Shown in pieces: positions 20,844 through 30,600 of a DNA stretch of 64,000 bases. Every line of letters begins with the position of its first letter. Position 1 is the stretch's first letter. A program made the translations under genes and the position numbers. This DNA is from Ascoidea asiatica. Taxonomy: Eukaryota; Ascomycota; Saccharomycetes; Ascoideales; Ascoideaceae. The DNA is taken from NCBI GenBank assembly GCA_001600695.1, contig BCKQ01000007.1, forward strand, positions 371,607 through 435,606, given 5' to 3'. Under the pieces are notes generated by a model that was given only the letters and a program-made list of their open reading frames with translations, did not search any database and was not told the origin of the DNA.

Positions 20844-21845
20844 ATGGAATTCGAGTTAGAATTGGATCATAGGCCTTTATTGCAATATATAATTTCTTCA
20901 AAGATTATATCTAAAGTTAAGTTAATTCAATTTCTAAAAAGTTATATAAAACAGCATTATTCAGAAGATGAAGAACTATTACATAATATTAGAAAAGAAA
21001 TGAGATCAAATCATGACTTTTTGTCCGATTTATTAGAACAGACAATTCATAAAATTAATTTATTAATTGAACCAATGAAATATGAAGTTAAGAAATTTAA
21101 AAATCATTTACATATAATTGAATATGAAGGAAATAGTAATAATAATAATGATGATGATGAAAATAATAACAGAAATAAAAGAAATGGAAATTCACGAACT
21201 GTTGAATCTGTGATTTATTATGTATTCATAAATAAAGCTATAGATTCACCAGCAAAACTATCAACATATTTTTCTCCTGAAAATATTGAATTTATAAAAG
21301 CTTTAATTGAAGATATTTTCAAAAATAAAAAAGATTCATATTCTATTGGTTCAGTTGATTTATATAAATTATATTCTTTACATGTTAAAAATAAGCCATT
21401 GAGTTCATGTGCAGAATCTTTAAATATTTTAGTTCATAATGGTTGGTTAAATAGAAATGAAATGGAACAATATTATCTTTCAAGTAGATCATTAATTGAA
21501 TTAAAAAATGCATTAATTGATAAATATGGAATAGCGAATGAAAATGATTTTGATAATAGTAATAATGATGAAGATCAAGGTTTAATTTATCTTTGTAAAC
21601 TTTGTAAAGATATTTTCACTCAAGGTTATAAATGTTATAATAAAAATTGTAAAATTAGATTTCATAAAGATTGTTTATTTAATTATATAAATATTAAAGG
21701 AAATTCAAATGAAAATGGATCCATTACTTGTCAATGTCCGAATACAAATTGTGAAGAAATATGGGATTTTAATCAAATTGATCCTTCCCAAGAAATTTTT
21801 ATAAAAAAATCTAATCAAGATGAAGGAAATGAAAGTGAAGATTGA
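20844..21845 (+). CDS. NSE1: Smc5-Smc6 complex subunit Nse1 (vRING protein)
   Basis: Nse1 pairs with Nse3 and Nse4 in the Smc5/6 complex, which handles recombination intermediates and DNA repair in the nucleus. The 333-residue length suits the family. Two winged-helix-type regions occupy about residues 10-95 and 120-230, split by an Asn/Asp-rich insert (about 97-115). The C-terminal variant RING has ligands C251, C254, C264, C269, H274, C277, C296 or C298, and C303, ending in an EEIWDF-type tail and an acidic end. The promoter carries two MCB boxes, consistent with cell-cycle expression. It is convergent with the NCS2-type gene, 195 bp apart. Alternative RING or PHD proteins are less likely given the overall layout. 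Confidence 0.85.
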   Translation: MEFELELDHRPLLQYIISSKIISKVKLIQFLKSYIKQHYSEDEELLHNIRKEMRSNHDFLSDLLEQTIHKINLLIEPMKYEVKKFKNHLHIIEYEGNSNNNNDDDENNNRNKRNGNSRTVESVIYYVFINKAIDSPAKLSTYFSPENIEFIKALIEDIFKNKKDSYSIGSVDLYKLYSLHVKNKPLSSCAESLNILVHNGWLNRNEMEQYYLSSRSLIELKNALIDKYGIANENDFDNSNNDEDQGLIYLCKLCKDIFTQGYKCYNKNCKIRFHKDCLFNYINIKGNSNENGSITCQCPNTNCEEIWDFNQIDPSQEIFIKKSNQDEGNESED

Positions 21846-22040
21846 AACTTTTATAAATTAAATAAAAAGTTTCATTCAATCATTTCAATATATACAGTAT
21901 CTTTAGTTCATTTATTCAAATTTTCAAACTTTTGAATTATTTCCATTAGACTTTATTTCAATAATCAAGATTAAAATTTTGTTAATTTACATATTCCTTA
22001 ATATAAAACATTTGTGCTAATTTTTTTAAGAAATTTTCTA

Positions 22041-23639
22041 TCATATTTCATCATCATAATCTTCTTCTTCATCGTCATCAGAAATAATATATTCATTTAA
22101 AATATCCTGATCATTTTCATTTAAATTGAAATTAATTTCATTATCATTATCACTATAATTTTTAATTTCAAAATTTTGTAAAATTGGCCATATGAAGTTA
22201 TTATTATTTTTAGCAGAAGTTGTTGATAATGAAGTTATACAACCATAACATAAATCTATTTCATTTACTGATTCATTTTCTTTTTCATTTAATGAGCTAT
22301 CAGGTAATACATCCTTAAAAGACTCTAAATAATTTTGATAATTTGATAATTCTTCTTCAGTTTCAGGTTTAATTGGATCATTTACAGTGATTTTATTTAG
22401 GAATTCTTTTGCATTATCATATAATATTGAATTACAAATCATACATGTTTTTACTTTGTTATTAGTATCGATATTATTATTATTATTATTATTACTATTA
22501 TTATTTGTAGATAATTTATTTTTTGGATTTGATAATTTAAAACCAGTTCTGACAACAGTTGAAACAACAGTTGAATAACCACTTTTTTCAATATTATTGA
22601 AATATTGAGTAACTAATTGATCTATTGACATATTTTTAATTAATTGATTATTTTTAATTGAATTTAAATTTATTAAATTTTGATTGAATTTTTTAAAATA
22701 AATTAAATATTTATCCAAATTTTTAAAATTAAAATAATTTTCAATTTCAAAATTTAAAATATCTTGTAATGGATATAAAATTTGAAATTTGAAATTATCA
22801 TTAAAATTACTTAAGTTGGTGAAATTTGATTTATAATTTCTATAATTATTGTTTAAAAATTTGAAAATTTCACTTGATCTACCTTTTGAAATAAGTGATA
22901 AAATTTTTGTTGATAATAAAGACATTGAATGGTAAAGAGTAATTGTATCACAGTTAAATAAAATTGCTATTAATTGTATTGAATTGAAATTAATTGTATC
23001 AAGTAAATCATTTTTAGTTGTGATATCTTTAATATTAGATAATAATGAATCAATCGATTTTCTATTAGATTTTTCAGTTGATGTGTTATAATCAAATTGA
23101 TAAGAAGAGAAATCATTTAGATCTAATTTAATTTTTTTCAAATTCTTTGAATTATTTAGATTCATAAAAAAATCTAAATTCAAAGATTTAAATTTTAAGA
23201 AATTTATAAGATTTGGATTATTAATTTTAATTTGATTGAAGAAAAGATTGAAATCATTGATAATTGTATTATTTTTATTATAATATAAAATAACAATATA
23301 AATATTGAAACCAATTTTTCCATTATGTAAATTAAATTGTTCATTTAATAAGTTTAATAATAAATCTAATAAAGATAAAGATTCTTTGATATGATTATCA
23401 AATATTATAGGTAATAAAATATTTATATTATTATTATCATTTTTATAATTAACTTTAAATTTTTCATCAATCATTATCTTTCTTTGTTTGCCAGTGATGA
23501 ATCTAATAAAACAATCTTTACAAAAAAGTTCTTTTCTTGATTTTATTAATGAATTTTGTTTTTTACATCTTGAACAAATGGGATTATTATCTGGATTTTC
23601 CTGATCTAGAAGTTCATTTTCTTTATTTGACTTATCCAT
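22041..23639 (-). CDS. NCS2: Cytosolic tRNA 2-thiolation protein Ncs2/Ctu2
   Basis: With Ncs6 it forms the complex that thiolates the wobble uridine of cytosolic Lys, Glu and Gln tRNAs, using sulfur relayed by Urm1. The N-terminus has the family's paired CxxC motifs (C22/C25 and C40/C43, with KELFCKDCFIRF). A PP-loop-fold-like middle follows. Further Cys pairs (CMIC near residue 400 and CYGC near 470) match the C-terminal zinc-like region of Ctu2. The last residues are strongly acidic (DDDEEEDYDDEI). Asn runs interrupt the sequence at about 380-395. At 532 residues it is near the usual yeast length (about 490). It is divergent from CAX4 across a 547-bp region. Confidence 0.85.
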   Translation of the reverse strand: MDKSNKENELLDQENPDNNPICSRCKKQNSLIKSRKELFCKDCFIRFITGKQRKIMIDEKFKVNYKNDNNNINILLPIIFDNHIKESLSLLDLLLNLLNEQFNLHNGKIGFNIYIVILYYNKNNTIINDFNLFFNQIKINNPNLINFLKFKSLNLDFFMNLNNSKNLKKIKLDLNDFSSYQFDYNTSTEKSNRKSIDSLLSNIKDITTKNDLLDTINFNSIQLIAILFNCDTITLYHSMSLLSTKILSLISKGRSSEIFKFLNNNYRNYKSNFTNLSNFNDNFKFQILYPLQDILNFEIENYFNFKNLDKYLIYFKKFNQNLINLNSIKNNQLIKNMSIDQLVTQYFNNIEKSGYSTVVSTVVRTGFKLSNPKNKLSTNNNSNNNNNNNIDTNNKVKTCMICNSILYDNAKEFLNKITVNDPIKPETEEELSNYQNYLESFKDVLPDSSLNEKENESVNEIDLCYGCITSLSTTSAKNNNNFIWPILQNFEIKNYSDNDNEINFNLNENDQDILNEYIISDDDEEEDYDDEI

Positions 23640-24186
23640 TGTTGGTTATCCTTTTCTAATGTAATTCAAATTAACAATCTTTTCATAGATTGATGAAATA
23701 TTTCAAGTATTTCAATTATTTCTTTCAGTGATAAAAAAATAAAAATTTAAAAAAGTTAAAAACAAAAGGAATCCGTGTGATATCCGGTGTTCCGCCCAGT
23801 TCCATTTTCAGGATTTTAATATATTATATCCGTGTACATCCTTGTTTTTTTTAATTTTCCGCGGTGACAAGGCCTTTTCGCGTCGTATTTTTCTCTGATT
23901 CCAAACTTAAGATTTCCAGCGTTAACGTTACAAGAGCCATTTGATAAACAATCGAGCATTGAAATAAATGAAAAAGATGAAATATTTATTAGTTTATCAA
24001 TTATCATTTATCAATTATCATTTATCAATTATCATTTATCAATTATCAAAATAAATAATCATCAAGAAGTAAATCAATCAATGATCAATTGATCAAGAAT
24101 ATATTAGAAATAGATTAAGAATAATTTTGGTGAAAGAAGGGAAAGAAGTGAATAAGCGCGGTATAAATTTGAATTAAATAAAAACA
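23640..24186. other. Divergent promoter region of NCS2 and CAX4
   Basis: A somewhat G+C-richer centre (about 23770-23940) and a perfect 14-bp tandem repeat at 23993-24048. No supported gene; a 63-codon minus-strand ORF has no recognisable feature. Confidence 0.55.
23993..24048. repeat. Four perfect copies of a 14-bp tandem repeat
   Basis: Unit TTTATCAATTATCA repeats four times without a mismatch. It carries ATCA/TGAT words and lies 139-194 bp before the CAX4 start. It may be a simple replication-slippage minisatellite or a promoter element. Confidence 0.9.
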
Positions 24187-24966
24187 ATGTCAACAATAAT
24201 TGAATCAACTAAAACAATAACATCAAAAATAATTGAAACAACAACAAATTCAATAATAAGTACAAATATTGGATATATACCAATACCATTTGATGAAACA
24301 TATATTTTATATAATCCAGAAGATTTATTATCATTAATATGTGTATTTTTTTCATTATTACCAATATTAATATTAGTTTTTTATTTTTCATGGTTTTTAA
24401 TGACAAGAGAATTTGAAAGTTGTTTAATGGCATTTGGACAAATTTTAAATAATTTAATAAATTATATTTTAAAAAATTATTTTAAACATGAAAGACCAAA
24501 TTTTTTAAATAATTTTGAAAATTTACCAATATTATTAAATGAATTTGGTATGCCAAGTGCTCATTCTCAATTTATGGGTTTTTTTACAAGTTATTTAATT
24601 TTAAGAATTTTTTTACAATTTAAAAATTTTAATAATTTTGAAAAAATTTTTATAAATTTAATTTTAATTTTTTTAAGTTTTATGACTGGATTTTCAAGAA
24701 TTTATCTTTATTATCATTATAAAAATCAAGTAATAATTGGATTATTAATTGGTTATATAATCGGAATAATATATTTTTTAATAATTTCAATATTAAGAGA
24801 TTATGGTATAATTAAATTTATATTAAAAAATTTTAAAATTTTTAAAATTTTTTATATTAAAGATACATTTTTTGATAATTATGGAAAAAGTTTAAAATTT
24901 GAACATGAGATTTGGATGAATAAAAAGGATCTTATTGATGAATATGATCTTAAGAAATTGTACTAA
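24187..24966 (+). CDS. CAX4: Dolichyl pyrophosphate phosphatase (PAP2 family)
   Basis: Cax4/Cwh8 removes a phosphate from the dolichyl pyrophosphate left after oligosaccharide transfer, recycling the carrier at the lumenal side of the ER for N-glycosylation. The 259-residue length is right for the family (about 240). The three PAP2 phosphatase motifs are all present: K96-x6-R103-P104, P123-S-A-H126 and S170-R-x5-H177. Four or more hydrophobic segments surround them. The N-terminus is Thr/Ile-rich with no signal peptide, as expected. It is convergent with the aldo-keto reductase gene, 144 bp apart. Other lipid phosphatases share these motifs, but the size and motif context (FGMPSAHSQFMGFF) favour Cax4. 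Confidence 0.88.
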   Translation: MSTIIESTKTITSKIIETTTNSIISTNIGYIPIPFDETYILYNPEDLLSLICVFFSLLPILILVFYFSWFLMTREFESCLMAFGQILNNLINYILKNYFKHERPNFLNNFENLPILLNEFGMPSAHSQFMGFFTSYLILRIFLQFKNFNNFEKIFINLILIFLSFMTGFSRIYLYYHYKNQVIIGLLIGYIIGIIYFLIISILRDYGIIKFILKNFKIFKIFYIKDTFFDNYGKSLKFEHEIWMNKKDLIDEYDLKKLY

Positions 24967-25044
24967 CTAAGTATGTAGTTTAATCTCAATTAGCTATTTA
25001 TTATCTATTTATTATCTATTTATCATCTATTAATTTATTTATCT

Positions 25045-25107
25045 ATTTAAATCTTTCTATATATGTATGTATGTATATATGTATGTATATATGTATGTAT
25101 GAATATG
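25045..25107. repeat. TATG/TATA microsatellite in the CAX4-AKR 3' region
   Basis: Alternating TATG and TATA tetranucleotides between two convergent genes. It is simple-sequence DNA, likely length-variable, possibly part of both 3' UTRs. Confidence 0.7.
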
Positions 25108-25110
25108 TAA

Positions 25111-26193
25111 TTAAGCATCTTTTTTAGAATCTGCATTAGAATCTTCAATGGAATCATCAATTGGATCATATTGTTTAAATAAAGTATTAAAAAATGCTCT
25201 ATAATGAGTTTTAGAGCCAATATTATCAATATTTAAAATTTCTTCATTTGATAAATTAAAATCCTTTATATTTAAAAGTTCATCCATTCTTTTTGGATTT
25301 GAAGTTTGAGTTAAAGGTTTTATACCTTTTTGAATAATATATTTGATTAAAATTTGAGTATTTGATTTATTATATTTTTTAAATAAATTTTTATTTAAAT
25401 AAATAATTAATTCATCATTATTTGAAAATTTTGGATAATATAAAGGTATTAAACTACCAAAAGATTGAATAAAAATATTATTATTTTGACAAAATTTTAC
25501 AACATCAGTTGATTGATTTTGTAAATATGGATTAAATTCAATTTGATTTAAAATTGGTTTAAAATTTTTAAAATTTTTTAAAATTAATTCAATTTTATCA
25601 ATTGTAAAAGAAGCTAAACCAATATATCTTACTTTTTTATCTTTAATTAATTTTTCCATTTGATACCAATATTTTAAAATATCAGAATCTGAAAACCCAG
25701 GATTAATCCAATGAATTAAATATAAATCAATATAATCTAGATTTAAAAGTTTAAGAGATTTTAAACATGCTTCATATGGACCACTTGGAGTTCTTGGAGA
25801 TCTTGGAGCAAAACCAGGATCCCATTTATCAGTTATCCATAATTCATTTCTATTTAATTTAAAATTATCAATTTGAATTTCATTATTAATTTGATTTTTA
25901 TTTATTAGAATTTTTGGACCAGTAGTTAAACCATTTAATAAAATATCATTTAAAACATAATTTAATTCATCATGAGTATTATAACATTCTGCAGAATCAA
26001 TTAATCTAAAACCTTTTTTTAAAGATAATTTTAATGAATTAATAATTTTAAAATCTAAATTTGAATTAATTTTTAAATTTGATTTTTCTTCATTTTTTGA
26101 TCTTTTTGTTCTTGATAATTTTGTACCAATTCCAAAACCTGGAACTGGAATATTTTCAATTGATATTAAATTTTCATTTTCATTAAAAGTCAT
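25111..26193 (-). CDS. Aldo-keto reductase (YDL124W-like)
   Basis: A cytosolic NADPH-dependent reductase of aldehydes, ketones or alpha-keto amides. The catalytic tetrad is present as D66, Y71, K123 (in LWITDKWDP) and H161 (in YLIHW). Further family features follow: IGLASFTIDKIELIL, the NQIEFNPYLQNQ strand, and a C-terminal KRMDELLNIKDFNLS segment that binds the cofactor phosphate. The ITDK form of the lysine motif and the QNQ after NPYL are shared with yeast YDL124W, so I place it in that group. The 360 residues exceed the usual 310-330 because of extended loops near 100-115 and 125-140 and a longer, charged C-terminus. Substrate is unknown. Confidence 0.85.
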   Translation of the reverse strand: MTFNENENLISIENIPVPGFGIGTKLSRTKRSKNEEKSNLKINSNLDFKIINSLKLSLKKGFRLIDSAECYNTHDELNYVLNDILLNGLTTGPKILINKNQINNEIQIDNFKLNRNELWITDKWDPGFAPRSPRTPSGPYEACLKSLKLLNLDYIDLYLIHWINPGFSDSDILKYWYQMEKLIKDKKVRYIGLASFTIDKIELILKNFKNFKPILNQIEFNPYLQNQSTDVVKFCQNNNIFIQSFGSLIPLYYPKFSNNDELIIYLNKNLFKKYNKSNTQILIKYIIQKGIKPLTQTSNPKRMDELLNIKDFNLSNEEILNIDNIGSKTHYRAFFNTLFKQYDPIDDSIEDSNADSKKDA

Positions 26194-27604
26194 TTTTTAT
26201 TATTTAAGATTATTTAAGATTATTTAAGATTATTTATCTATGGTGTTGTAATTAGAATTTGAATTTGACTTAGAATTGAAATCAATGGGATATATAAAGA
26301 AATTGAGATTCAGAAAAATAGAACATGAGGAAATGAATTGTATTTATATGATAAGATGATTATTAATGAATTTGTCGGAAATTGAAATAGGGCGGTATCG
26401 GCACTTGAATTAGAACTAAAAAGAAAAAGAATATTAAAACAAGTTCGAAATAAAGAGAAGTTGAGAAGATAACAAATTCAAAGGAAGAAAGAATATTTAG
26501 AGTATTTAGAATAAAAACAGAATTAGGAAGGCAATGAAGTTGTGAGTAATGAAAAGAGTGAGTAATAGGCTAAAGTCGGTGTTGGTGCTGAGAGTGAGTA
26601 ATGTGGGCTTGTCTCGGGGGCTCAATGCGATGGACTGAAAGGAGAACCGGAGTGCTGGTCTCTCCGGGAAAATAAAATAAAATTGATTAGTCAGCACCCA
26701 CAGTGACGGTAGCAGCAGAAGGAGGTACTAGTGTGAGGAAGGAGGCAGGCAGATGCAAACCTATCCAAATCAGGAAAAAGAACAACAAACAGCAACTCAG
26801 TAAACTGGAGCACATAAACACACCGGGAACAACGCACCGGCGCGTGGAACAACATGGATAAGCCCGAAGTTTCGGTCGCTGGAAAGTTTGCAATTCTCCG
26901 AGGCACACAGATCCAGAGCTTCCATAGCAACCAAACAGCGACAGCGTGGCACCAGAAGCGCAGTGTTGCTCAGGTGTGGCGCTGAGCGAAGATGTGTGGC
27001 TTATTGGAAGTCCTCGGTCTGTTTGCTGCCAGCGGTGATAGCCGGTGTAGTCTGGAAGCAGTCTGGAACTAGTCTGCTAGCGGAAACCGGCAGGGAGCGT
27101 TCTTACTAATTGAGCCTGCGACTGGAAGAGATCCCGAGTTCCGTTGCTTTTTGACTTGCTTTCTACGTTCGGCATTACTAATACATTTTAGTCATAATAA
27201 TCTTAAAAATCATCGTATTTTTATCTTCTTATCGCTTAATCAATCCATCAAGTATCTGTTTCTCTTTTTCTCTTTTTCTCTGTTTATTTACTGTTGACAA
27301 TTGGAAAATTTCTATTGAATTCCATCTAATTTCATGAAATTTATCTCATTGAAAAATTATTTTTTTATTTAAAATTAATATAAATATCATTTAAATTATC
27401 TTCTTTTTAAAAATTTTATTTTCTTCTTTTATATTCACTTCTAGTCTTTTTCTTTATCTTTATCTTTATCTTAATCTTTATCGTATTCTTTTAATTAATA
27501 TTTTTATATACTAATTACTTATTATTTAATACTTAATACCCTATATCATTCATTTATAAGCATATTGTATATTAATATTATTAATAATAATAATAATATC
27601 TATT
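26194..27604. other. Divergent intergenic region upstream of SNQ2 and the reductase
   Basis: 1.4 kb shared by two outward-facing promoters. The core (about 26580-27170) is a strong G+C-rich island with short overlapping ORFs on both strands and no recognisable protein. The SNQ2-side 400 bases are AT- and T-rich with TTTATCTT repeats near 27450. I found no exact TCCGCGGA or TCCGTGGA (Pdr1/3 site) here. Confidence 0.6.
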
Positions 27605-30600
27605 ATGGAAAAAGATAGAAATCAATCTTCAGATGCAGAATCTGTTGAAAATTTTTATGGTGAAAATTTTCAAAATAATGATCATCATCAAATAAATGAT
27701 ACAAATGATTTAGTTAGAACTATAACTTCAAATCAAAATAATAATCATGAAGGTGATCAAATTCTTGAAAGATTATCAAGTATTGCAAGAACTTTATCAA
27801 ATAAATTAAATCAAAATGATATTAAACAAGTTTGGGATAATACTCCATTAGCAAAACAATTAAATGAATTATTTTCTCCTGATCAAGGTATTAGACATAC
27901 TGGTGTAACTTTTAAAAATATTTCAACTCAAGGTCTTAATTCTGATTCTGGTTTTGCACCAACTGTATTAGATTTAATAAAACCAAATTTTAATAAAATT
28001 TTAAATTTTAAATCAAATAATAAAAAAAATTCAAAAGATATTATTCAAAATATTAATGGTATTGTTAAAGCTGGTGAAATGCTTTTAGTTTTAGGTAGAC
28101 CAGGTTCTGGTTGTTCAACTTTTTTAAAAACAATTTCTGGTAATTTATCTCAATATTTAGGTACAAATGGTGAAATTAAATATGATGGTTTATCACAAAA
28201 TTCAATGTTAAAAAATTTTAAATCTGAAATAATTTATAATCCTGAATTAGATTCTCATTTTCCTCATTTAACTGTAAATCAAACTTTAAATTTTGCAATT
28301 GCTTGTAAAATTCCAAATAAAAGAGTTAATAATATTTCTAAAAATGATTATATTAAAACTTATAATTCAATTTTATCAACCGTTTTTGGTTTAGATCATG
28401 TTTTAAATACAAAAGTTGGTAATGATTATGTTAGAGGTGTCTCAGGTGGTCAAAGAAAAAGAGTTTCAATTGCTGAAGCTTTAGGTTGTCGTGCTTCAAT
28501 TTATTGTTGGGATAATGCAACTAGAGGTTTAGATGCTTCAACTGCTTTAGAATATGCTCAAGCTATAAGAGTTTCAACAAATTTACTTAAAAAATGTGCT
28601 TTAGTTACAATTTATCAAGCTGGTGAAAATATTTATCAAACTTTTGATAAAGTTACAATCTTATATGAAGGTCATCAAGTTTATTTTGGTAATGTTGAAA
28701 ATGCTGTTGATTATTTTATTAATATGGGTTTTGAAAAACCTTCAAGACAATCAAGTGCAGAATTTTTAACTGCTGTTACTGATCCAAAAGGTAGATCTCC
28801 AAGACCAGGTTTTGAAAATAAAGTTCCAAAAAATGTAATAGAATTTGAAAATTATTGGTTAAATTCAATTGAATTTAAAAATTTAATTAATGAAATTGAT
28901 GATTATAATAATAATATTGTTTCTGAAGATCAAACAAAAAAATTATTTCATGATTCAATTTCTTCTGAAAAATCAAAAGGTCAAAGAACAAATTCTCAAT
29001 ATACAATTAATATTATTGAACAATTTAAATTATGTACAATTCGTGGTTTTCAACGAGTTATCGGTGATAAAGCTTATACAATCACTCAAGTTGTTGCAAA
29101 TGTTGTTCAATCTTTAATTATTGGTTCTTTATTTTTTAATCTTGGTAATAGTACAAGTACTGCTTATTCAAGAGGGGGTGTAATGTTTTTCTCTGTTTTA
29201 CATTTTACTTTCATGGGTATTGCTGAAGTTTCAAATTCTTTTCAAAATAGACCAATTTTATTAAAACATAAAGGTTATACTTTATATCATCCTGCTGCAG
29301 AATCTATAGCTGCAGTTTTAACTGATATGCCAACAAAATTATTAACAATTATTGCATTTTCTTTAGTATTATATTTCCTTGTAAATTTAAATAGACATCC
29401 AGGTAATTTCTTTTTTTTCATTTTATTTTTATTTATAAATTGTTCTGTTACTGCTGGTATGTTTAGTTCAATTTCTGCTTTTTCAAAAACTATCTCAACT
29501 GCAAATTCAATTGCAGGTATTTGTATGTTAGCAATTGTTATATATACTGGTTATGTAATTCAAAGAGCTAATATGCATTGGTGTTTTAAATGGTTATCTT
29601 ATATTAATCCAGTAACTTATGGTTTTGAAGCTTTAATTGCAAATGAATTTCATGGTAAACAAATGAAATGTGATTCAATTGTACCTTCAGGTTCTGCTTA
29701 TGATAGTATTTCAAATATTTATAAAACTTGTGCTTCAACTGGTGCAAAAGTTAATCAAATTATTGTTTCTGGTGATGATTATATTAAAGAATCTTATGGT
29801 TATTCATATTCTCATGCTTGGAGAAATTTAGGTATTGCTATTGGTTTTTGGATTTTTTTTATACTTTTAGCTGCTTTTGGTATTGAAATTTTAGATGAAG
29901 GTAAAGGTGGAGGTGAAAAACTTTTATTTATTAAAACAAAAGATAGTAATATTGATATTGAAAAAGGTTCAGAATCTGATATAACTAATGAAAAAAATGA
30001 TGATACTCCTATAGATGGTTTACAAGCAAAAGATATATTTTCTTGGAAAAATGTTCATTATGTTATACCAACAAAAGATGGTAAAAAAATTAAATTATTA
30101 GATAATGTTCAGGGTTATGTAAAACCTGGTACTTTAACTGCTTTAATGGGTGAATCTGGTGCTGGTAAAACAACTTTATTAAATGTTTTATCACAACGTA
30201 TTTCATTTGGTGTAATTACTGGTGATATGTTAGTTAATGGTAGACATTTAGATTCTTCATTTCAAAGATCAACTGGTTATGTTCAACAACAAGATTTACA
30301 TATTTCTGAATTAACTGTTAGAGAATCTTTACAATTTGCTGCAAGACTTAGAAGACCTGCAAGTGTTCCTGATGAAGAAAAATTAGATTATGTTGAAACT
30401 GTAATTGATTTATTATCAATGTCTTCTTATGCAAATGCTGTTGTTGGTGTTTCTGGTGTTGGTTTAAATGTTGAACAAAGAAAAAAATTATCAATTGGTG
30501 TTGAATTAGTTGCAAAACCTTCTTTATTACTTTTCCTTGATGAACCAACTTCTGGTTTAGATTCTCAATCTTCTTGGGCTATTGTTCAATTAATGAGAAA

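Noticed and set aside
26687-27109. Short ORFs in the SNQ2 upstream island
   Set aside because: Both strands are open at once, as in the other islands, and no domain is visible.
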